Of a DNA stretch of 64,000 nt, positions 1-8,911 are shown one piece after another. The DNA comes from Amoebophrya sp. A120. Taxonomy: Eukaryota; Sar; Dinophyceae; Syndiniales; Amoebophryaceae. The notes under the pieces were generated by a model. The model did not search any database. It saw only the letters and a list, made by a program, of their open reading frames with translations, and had not been told where the DNA came from. The translations under genes were made by a program, and so were the position numbers. Location: contig CAJINV010000007.1 in assembly GCA_905178155.1 (NCBI GenBank), forward strand, positions 522,912-586,911. Reading direction: 5' to 3'. The number at the start of each line of letters is the position of its first letter. The first letter of the stretch is position 1.

Positions 1-938
1 TGGACTTTCCCGATGTTCTAGCACTTCTTTACGTTTGGAAAACTTCGTTCGTCTTTACACTTCGTCGCTTTAGTGAGATCAAACTGTCTCCGGAACTTCT
101 ATTTCAGATTACGCATGAACGTATTTGCAGCATCACAAACTGTTTCGCTTTAACCGCGCTCTTGATCGAGCTGCAGCTGTGCACCAACTTCGATTCCGAA
201 ACGATTAAAAACAGATCATGACCAACAAGAAACTATACAGAAAACTCCGTAGAATTTGAGACCGACTTCAGCGTTGGGAGGAGAACCAACTAGGGACAAC
301 GAACAAAGTATTTTGAAAGCCAAACGAGCGGAAACGTGAACGATTCCTGACGAAAAATGCACAATTGTAAAAGCAAAAAGCAACCTTGTATGTAGATAGT
401 CCAATCAGTCCCGGGTCTGAAGAATATGCCGCAGTGATTCACAATGGAGTTCGCAATTTGGGTTCGGTTTACGCGGTGCGGAATAAATGTAACAACTAGC
501 CGATAAATGTAGCAGCTAGACAGAAGTAAAATGGTTCGTTTTGGTTCCGTTCTCCGTTCATAGTGCTCGTCGTCCCATTTGTCCGTCGTCCACGTGTCGT
601 TCTTAAATTCGTGGCACACTGTCGTCCACTTGCCGTCCTTTCGACGCCGTTCAGTTGATCGACCTTGACCAAAGTTGTACAGCTTCCAGCCGTGTTGGTA
701 CGTACTAGCTCCATGAAACAATCCGTATTTTCACTATATTCAAACGAAGCTGCATAGTTGTACTTGTCGTTCTGGTTCTCCTCCTTCTTCCTCCAGGGAA
801 ACAAGCCTTCAATGGAAACTGAAAGTACTACATCCCTTTTGATTTTTCTCACGCCCCTTCGCTAGGAGTAAGAATACAACTTATCAGGATCATAAAAGTA
901 CCTGTTTAATACCCGCCGGCCGTAGATCTTCCTCCAAG
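1..938. other. Intergenic, no supported gene
   Basis: Minus-strand open frames at 290-721 and 496-852 overlap each other in different frames. Neither shows a recognisable domain, and no TIR element is seen. It may be the 3' flank of an upstream gene. Confidence 0.4.
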
Positions 939-3900
939 ATGATGGGTTCTTGGAACATCAGAAGGACCCAGCATAGAAGTGCCTTCTCCACCTTCGGGTC
1001 TTGCGCGCACAGTCTCTACTCGACACGACCACGAGGATCTTTTCTCCTGTCACTTTTCCTCCTCCTCGCGCATCATCTTCAAGATCATAGTGCAGCAAAC
1101 GCATTCCAGCTCGTGCAGCAGAAACGGACAGGAGATCTGCACAGGACGTTGTCGCACCGGAGCAAGAACCAGCATGGCCAGAAGATTTTTGCAAGTAGTT
1201 CTCGCACAACTTCTGTGGTTTCCGCGGATCAACAGGGAGAGGACGGCACGACGAGGACCGGGGGTATGTTGATTATTCTGAGTAAAAACGTCCCCACCCC
1301 ATAGTCAAGTTGGGAATCTAGCAACACAAATCTCCAAGTTTTGGGAGCTGTGCATGACAAGTTTCCCTCTGCAACGGAGTGCTGATTGGCAAGAGAAGCC
1401 GCATGAGAAAGCAACTTTCCCATCCTGTTTACAGCATCACAGATTCCACAACACGACTGGAAATGCCTCTCATGGAGCTGCGCATTACAAATGTTCCTGT
1501 CGTTGCACATTTGCATGACAACTCTGGCGTGGGGACGTTTTTACACAGGATATTGATGCAGGTTTCATCGTCCTCCAAAACCGGAACCGAATATGGATTG
1601 CAAATATCCCTGGATGTCTGGAAGAGTCGAACTTGTAATGCTTTCCGCGGATTCTAAAAATATCTGTGGTGCATGAGCAGCAAGAGGAGTCAGTTTTTGG
1701 CACGCGGAGAGGGCATTTCTCATGCGTAATTGGCATCAAGCAGCTCTCAAAAACTTTAACTTTGTGATGGTAGCACCAGCATCACAGAACTCACGGGTCA
1801 TGCAAAACGTGCATGACAAGCCCCGACTCTTCCAGACATCCAGGGATTGTTGCAGTTGATACCGAAAGCGGAACCGCAAAAATTGAGTCGGAGGACAACT
1901 CGGTGATCACCGACAACTTTGAACTTGTGGGGAATGGTATCCAAGAAAAAAACTGTGTAAGTGTAACTTTGTGTTGCAGAAAATGCAAAACTGTTACACT
2001 CGTCATGCTGGACATGCATCAGAGGCTATTTTCGTACGTGTTTTCAAGTGCTCTCGGGCTGGAGGAGGGAGTAGCACGCAGCAGTCCGCAAAAGGGCACA
2101 CTGCCAACATCATCATCATCATCAAGTACTAGCTACGCATAACAGGTTTTCTGCGTCATGCAGCATGCAGAGCAAACTTGTGATGCTATTCTTCCAAGAG
2201 ACTTACACTTACACAGTTTTTTTCTTGCATAAATGGGCACTGCGGGAACGATGATCACCCCCTGTGGGCGAATGCGCAGTTTGTGGCGGATGTCAACGAA
2301 AGGCAGTGTGCGGAGTCTTGTCTTAATAACAAATGGGTGGAAAGCCTCGACAATGAAAGCGCTTGGAACTCGAAGCACTTTCCCAACGGCGATGGTACTT
2401 GGAAAACGTGGAGCGCAGACAAACCCATCAAGGGAGAGTGCACGGGTTACAATTATTCAAATAACTGTCTGATTTACAATGACGAATCAGGAGCAGAAAA
2501 AAAGTTTGCAGTAACCCAGGTCTGGAAAAAGGAGGAGGAAAGGGAATCCTGGCTTTCCGATGCGTTGTATGGCAAGGGAGATGATGCAGAAAGAAACACG
2601 TTGAAAGACCTCCTCGACAGTTGGAGTACGCATCCCTGTAAGAAAAAGAAGCCTTGCGTCGGTTTCGGGTTCCATGACGCCAGTTCGTGCAATGGCGCGC
2701 ACGAGGAAGACAAATGCGTGTGGGGTGTGAAGTACAAGTTAGAAAGTGCGGAAAGATGGGTGGAGGAAGGTGGTGAGGAGATCTGTCTCAGCTGCAGCAT
2801 AAGCATTGCAAAAGCATTGCACTGGTAGAAATTGCATTTATACAAATTTGCTCAGCATAGCAAATGGAATTTCTAAATGCTGATTTGGCTCCGGAAGGAA
2901 ATTTGTGATGCATAACTGCGATTACTGCGAGTGCGATACTTTTGCACAGGATACAGCACAAAAGACGGAAAGACCGAGGCCGAGTGCGAGGGTTTTTCGG
3001 GCGGCAGTTGCGTGTATGAAGCTGGCGAAGTCAATCCAGCCGAGGGTCTGTGTGTGCCGAAGCCAACGACAACCACGACCACAACCACGACGACAACCAC
3101 GACATTGGCGCAAGCTCCGTCACCCAGCGTATCGTAAGGAAAAATCCCCCCTCCCCATATCGAAAAGGCACACCTCAGAAAATTTGCCATGCTGATTTGC
3201 GACCACAGATCTGATTTGAGTTTTTTTGTTTTTAAGGCTAGGAAAAGACATGCAACTGGGGACAGCACGCTATTGCGCATCTAGCACCCGTCAAGTCCAG
3301 GAGAACGAGCCAAGGACGCTCCCACCAATGCAGCAACGGCCGTCCCTGGGTGGTTGAGTGTCGTCCAGACCGACGGCGGTAGATTCTTCTGGAGGCGGAG
3401 GCTAGATTTTCAATAGTGGAGGAAAGATGTCAAATTATGTATGAAGTGCTCACGTATTCTATACCCTAATGCGACCCAAAAAGGAGAATCTCTCCTCCGT
3501 CAGCATGCCAATAGCATTTGGGTGCACTACTGTGTGGAAGGCTCTTCTACTTTTTCCAAGCGGCTGGATTTCTCGTAGAATTGCCGTCGCACAAGTAGCG
3601 CAAGTGACATCTTTTAGGGGGGTGCCTACCCTTTTGCATGTTCGATTTTGATTCGTTATTTCTTGATTTTCAGAATGATGATGATAATTTTTTCTGGTTA
3701 GCCCGTAGCCATTTTGGCTCAAGCGCTAGCCCGCGTAGCCCGCATCCTCGCAGGGGCAGCTGTTTTTTTTTCCGCCTTGCCAGCGGATTTTGTCGCGGGG
3801 AAGAATGCAGTCTGGGTTCAGCCGTCCCTCCCTCCCGGGGTTCATCTACACAAACACTAGTCCTGCGTCCTTACTCTAGTCCTTTTTCCGTAGATCATGT

Positions 3901-6229
3901 CTTACGTTCGACCTTATGGCATCGGCGGCTGTCGCATTATGCGCCTGGTGTAGTTGTTCAAAGTCCTTCGGCATAAGGGTCATAGTCTCGTATACAAGGC
4001 GCGCGACAGCTAAATGCGCGTTTGGTCGTTCTAGAAAATTAGTATCACCTGATCCATTCTCGGCCTATAGTATTCGTGGACCACCCCTTTGAGGAAGCGG
4101 GTGCGCTCGGTTGACCTCTTTCATAGGTTGGTCATGGGGAATTCGTTTCCCACTTGTCATGCATTATTGGTCGCCGACATTTCGTTTTTGCATGGCGTGC
4201 TCGAGTACCGGGGTGCTGGAAGACGAATTAGTTGCTAATAGATAAAATCAAAAATTTTCACTACTCTTCGTGCAGCGGCTTCTGCACATAGCTTTAGTCT
4301 CGACCTTTAGCCCCGCCCCCCCAAAAACATTACATATTTTACTACGTCTCCATCTACGTCCCAACGTGGACGTCTGCCGCGGCTTTCGGCATTAGACGTT
4401 AACTAAAGCGAGTGCGTTGCGCGGGTTTAGGGTTCCCCCGGTTTGTATCTCCCGAAAGGCATGCTTTGATGGGTTTAGGGTTTCGAAGAAATTTTATCGC
4501 ATGACGCGTGACGGGAGCACGCTAGGTAAGCGCAGCGGGCGGGTACCGTTCTCGCCGTAACACAATTCCAGAAAGAAAAAAGACATCTTTTTGGGGGGTG
4601 CCTACCCTTTTGCATGTTCGATTTTGATTCGTTATTTCTTTTTTTTTAGAATGATGATGATATGTTTTTCTGGTTAGCCCGTCTAAAAAGGGCTGGAGTC
4701 CCCTTTTCCTTTTCTTCAATATTTTTTTTGCATGCGGGTAGCCGAATAGAGGCCGAGAGGACCACTGTCCTCGAGTCTGCGCAGCGGCTTACTGCGCAGC
4801 GTCGGTTCGTACACGTGTGTCGCCCTTCGTTCGTCCTCTTCAGGAGCTTGATCGCAAATTCGTACGCTCCTCCTGCTTTAAAAAAATACGATCTTCCCGG
4901 CTTCCCCCATATTCCCATGTAGATTTTGGCGCCTACCCCTTTACTTCTTCTGTCGTGTAGTGTTGTTGGCTTACCTGACTCGCCTTCTTAGCGCTAGCCT
5001 GCGTAGCCCGCGTCCTCGCAGGGGCAGCTGTTTTTTTTTTCCGCCTTGCCAGCGGGTTTGATTCTGGGGAAAGTGGCTTTCTGAGTTCAACCGTCCCTCC
5101 CACCCGGGGATCAACCGTCCCTATCCCTCCCCCGTTTTAGATAGACCGTTTTGCGCAGCCATAAGCACGACTTGAAAAACAAAAAAATACAAATAATTTT
5201 TTGTGTAGATCACATTTTTACGTGCGTTTTTTCGGCATCGGCGGCATTCGCACTTCGAACCCGGAGTAGTTTCCAAAAGTCCCTCGGCATCTGGGTCATA
5301 GTACAGCTTCAGGGTTCCGCGTTTGCTAAATGCACGGCTTTTCGCACTTAGGTCACTAGTATCGCCTGTTCCAAATCAGCTCGACCATTTAATATTCGTG
5401 GGCCTCCCCTTAGAGGAAGCGGGTGCGCTCGGTGGGCCGTTTTCATAGGTTGGTCATGGGGGACCTGCTCCCCATTTGTAATGCATGACTGGCCGCCGAA
5501 GATCTCAGTTTGCATTTGCGTGCTCGAGTACCGGGGCGCAGGAAGGCGAATTAGTTCTAATAGATATTTTGAAAAATTTTAATCTCTTCGTGCAGCGGCT
5601 TACTGCGCATACAAATATTCTCGACCGATATCTTTGTATGTGGGCGCGCAGAAACTTTTTTTCGATTTACTACGACCCCATCTACCTCCCCTGGTGGACG
5701 TCTGCCGCGGCTTACGGCTCTAGACGTTAACTAGGATTCAGTGCGTTGTGCGGGGTTTAGGGTTCAAAGTAATTTTGTATCTCCCACTGCTGCATGCACT
5801 CTGCTGGCGATCTTATCATGCAAAACAACCTCCGGGTTGTTCCCGCGTATCAGGAGTAGTCCTGGTGCGTGAGGGCCGCAGAAGATGAAGAAAGGTGATG
5901 GTTTAGGGGGTTCGCCGATTTTGTACATGTGTGATGCAAAAGATGAAAAGAATTTCGCGCGTGGGAGCGCATTAGTAAGCACAACGGGTGGGTGCCGTTC
6001 TCACCGTAACACAAGCCCACAAGAACAAGAACATGATCCGCTCCCGCAGGCAAAAAAAATTTGCGACCACAGATCCTCTCTGTCTTGCACGAAGGCAACC
6101 CCACAGGCCCCGCAGTATTATGTAGGCAGTTTGTGATGCTATTGGGCCTACAGCATAGACGTTTAGCATGCTAAGCACCTAGGCCAGCGCCTCTCTACTC
6201 GGGCTTGATATGGGCTTGCAGTCCTCTAG

Positions 6230-6324
<95 letters not shown>

Positions 6325-7906
6325 GTGTAAGCAGATCTGGCATCAGAAGCTTCGTTACGATATGGGGAGGGGGGATTTTTCCTTTTGATACAGCACGGAC
6401 GAACAGCAGTCGGGACCTAGTCCGACTCCCGTATCATATGTAAAAACGTTCCCACCCCATAGTCAGGTTGGGAACTCAGCAACACAAATGCAGAAGTTTT
6501 GGGAGCCACGCATGACAAGTTGCAGTAGTCCGCAGTATAGTGCACGTTAGCAAGGATATCTTCCGCATCGCAAATCCATGTGCTTGTCTTGTTTGCAGCA
6601 TCACAAATTCCAAAACAGGACTGGAAATGCCTCCGTTGGGGATGCGCATTACAAATGTTCCTGTAGTCGCAAATCTGCATGACAACTCTGGGAAGATGGG
6701 GACGTGTTTACACAGGATATCCCAGCGCCACACCTTATGTTTCTCCACCAGGGGAGGAGTCCGCGATTACCACATTGCACCTCATTATGGATGTGTCAGG
6801 AGTGAAATCGACAAAGTTGAAATGATTTGTTTATGCATAAAATGCAGCCCACAACGTGCCTGGCTTGCAGAGTAGGCAAGTGAGGCAGATTGTAAGCCTG
6901 TTGAGGGGTAGAAACTGAGCTGCTAAAATAGCATGCCAAAAGGCGTTTTCTTTACCCAAACAGCATCACAATCTGGATTTCGGTTCTACCCAAATTTGTC
7001 ATGCACCACTTGGAAACTGGGCTTCCAACTGGTATCGATTTTATGCATGACAAACTATTTTAACTTGGACGATTGCAATCCTGACACTCCCATAACCATT
7101 CTGATCTGGGTTGCCGTGGTCTTGGTATTGGTGGGTGGAGGGGTCGTCATGTACTATTTGGGGTGGTGTGACGACGGCTCTCACTATTCGCTGAACGAGT
7201 ATGCCCGCGCGTCGCGGTATGGAACTGTCAGGATTGAAATTGACAAAGTTGAAATGATTTGCCATGCATAAAATGGATGCCAGTTGGAGCCCAGTTTCCA
7301 AGTGGCGCATGACAAATTTTGGCGGTCCTTAAATCCAGTCTGTCATGCTGTTTAGGCAAAGAAGACTGATTTTCTCATGCTACTTTAGCAGCTCGAGCTC
7401 CAACCCCAAACAGGCTTACAATCGGCCTCACTTGCCTGCTCTGCAACGCACGTACCTCGCGTCATGCATTTTCTGCATTGCAAATTATTTCAACTTTGAC
7501 GATTTCGATCCTGCCACACCCATACGCGGGCGTCCAAGGGGGCCGGGTCCATGCGGAAAGGAGCAGGGAAAAGCACGAACCGGGCGAGTCAAATGCGCCC
7601 GTCGAAGGGGGTATCACATGCAAAAATGTCTGGGTCTGGAGGATTGCGAGATTTGTCATGCTAGTCTAGCATGACTCTGCACTCTGTATTCCGTGGCCAC
7701 CAAGAGGTCCTCGTCTTGCCTGCAATGCAAAAGCGCAGTTTCTCATGCGAAATACGCAGCACAGAAACACGAAAAAACTTGTCATGCTTGGCGGCGCATT
7801 TACAGAGCACTTTATTGTTCACCGACTTGCATCACAAGTTTCCAGACCCAGACATTTTTGCAGTTGATAGGGGGGCGGCTACGCGGCTCAGGGGGGGTAT
7901 TACTGA
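939..7906 (+). CDS. Thr-rich single-pass surface-type protein, 9 introners
   Basis: The function is unknown. Exons 939-1273, 1558-1591, 1867-1937, 2237-2799, 2959-3129, 6396-6431, 6725-6785, 7100-7217, 7530-7611 and 7875-7906 sum to 1503 nt, i.e. 500 aa plus stop. The start is the first of two adjacent ATGs. A hydrophobic signal-like stretch lies near residues 33-55, followed by a Cys-containing region (QCAESCL, HPCKKKKPC, CVYEAGE), a run of about 13 Thr near residue 370 that could carry O-glycans, one transmembrane segment near residues 420-447, and a short Arg/Lys/Gly-rich tail. This is the layout of a type I surface protein and matches two other genes in the window (8912-12100 and 38858-42544). 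All nine interruptions are introners; none is a GT-AG intron. One of them contains a 2.8-kb retroposon. Topology and exon joins are well supported by frame; surface location is inference. Confidence 0.75.
1274..1552. mobile_element. Introner, family B
   Basis: Inverted ends carrying AAAAACGTCCCC and flanked by identical TTGAT repeats. Removal with one repeat joins GGML to MQVSS in frame. No register of the 5-bp repeat yields GT-AG. Confidence 0.9.
1592..1861. mobile_element. Introner, family A (diverged ends)
   Basis: TIR with GGATGTCTGGAAGAGTC and its complement, flanked by CCGAA on both sides. Removal joins TGTE to SGTAK in frame. The core differs from the family A consensus on both arms in the same way, so pairing is kept. 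Confidence 0.85.
1938..2231. mobile_element. Introner, family D
   Basis: Ends AGAAAAAAACTGTGTAAG and complement, flanked by AATGG twice. Removal joins VGNG to HCGND in frame. Confidence 0.9.
2800..2953. mobile_element. Introner, family I (short)
   Basis: A 154-bp element with imperfect TIRs around TTGCAAAAG, flanked by CAGCA on both sides. Removal joins LSCS to TKDG in frame. It is related to the elements at 26806 and 59953. Confidence 0.8.
3605..3702. repeat. Dispersed block X, copy 1 of 3
   Basis: About 95 bp starting near CATCTTTTAGGGGGGTG and ending in TTCTGGTTAGCCCGT. It recurs at about 4583-4679 and 32767-32876. After the shared part, copies 2 and 3 continue CTAAAAAGGG, whereas this copy continues into the spliced-leader sequence. 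Confidence 0.8.
3703..3723 (+). other. Dinoflagellate spliced-leader sequence (relict, in retroposon)
   Basis: These 21 bases match the published dinoflagellate spliced-leader exon apart from its variable first base (CCGTAGCC...GGCTCAAG). The leader is followed directly by CGCTAGC, not by a GT donor, so this is a mature leader copied from RNA rather than a spliced-leader RNA gene. The same downstream sequence at 4992 is preceded by a pyrimidine tract and AG, which looks like the unspliced acceptor. Confidence 0.85.
3724..4563. repeat. Tandem unit Y, copy 1
   Basis: Non-coding sequence resembling 4992-6013 in order, with insertions and deletions. Shared blocks include CGCTAGCCCGCGTAGCC, GGGTGCGCTCGG and TTAGACGTTAACTA. 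The unit contains TTTAGGG at 4426 and 4474. Confidence 0.7.
4583..4679. repeat. Dispersed block X, copy 2
   Basis: Same block as 3605-3702. It ends GGTTAGCCCGTCTAAAAAG, without the leader. The 300 bp after it (4680-4991) has no partner in copy 1. Confidence 0.75.
4992..6013. repeat. Tandem unit Y, copy 2
   Basis: Second copy of the unit at 3724-4563. Similarity starts immediately after the AG at 4990-4991, exactly where copy 1 has the leader instead. The unit contains TTTAGGG at 5756. Confidence 0.7.
6228..6323. repeat. (ACT)n microsatellite
   Basis: About 95 bp of perfect ACT repeat inside the right part of the family C introner. Comparable introners (51585-51905) have only ordinary sequence here, so this is a local expansion. 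Confidence 0.95.
6432..6719. mobile_element. Introner, family B
   Basis: Flanks TCCCG and TCCCA (4 of 5). Removal joins TPG to ATPYV in frame. Confidence 0.85.
6786..7094. mobile_element. Introner, family E
   Basis: Ends TATGGATGTGTCAGG and CCTGACACTCCCATA. Flanks CTCAT and ACCAT (3 of 5). Removal joins TTLHL to ILIW in frame and completes the transmembrane segment of the host protein. Confidence 0.85.
7218..7524. mobile_element. Introner, family E
   Basis: Identical CGCGG flanks. Removal joins RASR to ASKGA in frame. It lies only 123 bp after another family E element. Confidence 0.9.
7612..7869. mobile_element. Introner, family A
   Basis: Identical GGGGG flanks. Removal joins PSKG to GGYAAQ in frame just before the stop. 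The interior is similar to 54087-54330 but in the opposite orientation. Confidence 0.9.
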
Positions 7907-8911
7907 CCTTCTGTAGAAGTTCCACCTATGTTGACCAGGCTTGTCGCATGAATCACACAAAACAAGTCCTCGTGTTTTACTAGAACCTCTCAAGAGCGCG
8001 ACCATCAAAGTGGTCCAGAATCAAACCCCATAGAAAGAAGAAACCAATTATACCAAAATGCACACAAATTTTTATTCACGTACTTATCAAGAACATATCA
8101 GTTCCAGATTTTTTGCTTACCTCCCCGTTTTCATGTTCGAGCTCAGGAGCAAACACGTATCTTCAAAATTTCTACTTTTCCCCCCCTGGCGCTAAAATTT
8201 TTTCTTCGGTTTTTCCCGGCCCCGAGAGGGAGAGGGCGCGAGGAGCTGGGCCTCAAACAAGACCGGGCCCATTTTTGTCTGAATTTAATGTTCCGGTGTA
8301 AAAGTAAGTATAAGTATTCTTGGCAGCGCCAGCGTCGTGCTAGCGGTTGTTGTTGTACGCAATGAAACTTGGCCCTACTTGTTCTCCCGTAAAAGTACTG
8401 AATCTGAAAATTTTTCCACTACTGTGGTACCCGTGGTTCTTCCCGTTAAACTGACACAGGCTTTTCGTCTCTCGTAGGTCGTTCTCCTTCGTTCAGACGA
8501 TATAAGACATCAAAATTGATGTCCTGATGTCGTAGAAAAAAGTCGTCCATTTCGTCTCGTTCCGAACTGTCGTGCCGTGATGATTTTAGCATTGGCTTCC
8601 TACTCATCGTCCTCGAATAAGCTGGTTGTTTGGAACGCCCAAAGCCGCTGTTACTGCACGGCGTTCGTCGGGCCCAGCTGCACCGAGGTTCCCACTGCTG
8701 ACAGCAAGCTTTTGTCTTAAGGTCATGAATATGAATACTAATCACAGATGATGTTAACAACTGCCACCCCGACCGGTCTGATTTGATGACACCGGAGATG
8801 ATAGACCACGCTACAGACTAAGAGGAACCGCTCCTCCTTTTACAGAGACCTTGTCCCGAAGTAATTTTCCTCTCCCCGCCTTGTCGTTGGCTTCGAGGTG
8901 GTGGACGAGAC
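7907..8911. other. Intergenic, no supported gene
   Basis: A minus-strand frame at 8446-8760 (104 codons, charged) has no recognisable domain. No TIR element is present. Confidence 0.4.

Larger units (their letters stand above)
3212..6058 (+). mobile_element. Poly(A)-tailed retroposon 1, nested in introner
   Basis: A 17-bp direct repeat (ATTTGCGACCACAGATC) lies at 3195-3211 and 6059-6075, and the insert ends in about eight A residues. Both are hallmarks of target-primed reverse transcription. No reverse transcriptase or other long ORF is visible, so it is non-autonomous. Blocks at 3226-3440 and about 3605-3700 recur in retroposon 2. Inside, a unit is duplicated in tandem: 3724-4563 resembles 4992-6013. 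The copy at 3724 is preceded by the spliced-leader sequence. Confidence 0.8.
3130..6390. mobile_element. Introner, family C, split by a nested retroposon
   Basis: The left end (AAAAATCCCCCCTCCCC) and its inverted right end are 3.2 kb apart because a retroposon occupies 3212-6058. Flanks are CAGCG and CAGCA (4 of 5). Removal joins SPS to ADEQQ in frame, so the host gene still reads through if the whole 3,261 bp is spliced out. Confidence 0.85.

Noticed and set aside
290-852. Minus-strand genes at the window start
   Set aside because: Two overlapping frames with no domain, no clear start context and no consistent exon pattern.
1274-1552. Autonomous DNA transposons
   Set aside because: No element has an ORF beyond short chance frames and none encodes a transposase. 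They can only be non-autonomous copies.
3703-3723. Spliced-leader RNA gene
   Set aside because: The leader is not followed by a GT donor, and the downstream sequence equals a repeat unit found elsewhere after an AG. It is a copied mature leader.
5200-5300. Possible tRNA on the minus strand
   Set aside because: GGGTTCGAA resembles a T-loop, but no matching D-arm or acceptor stem could be traced.
6210-6443. Poly-Thr reading frame
   Set aside because: This is the (ACT)n microsatellite inside an introner read as codons.
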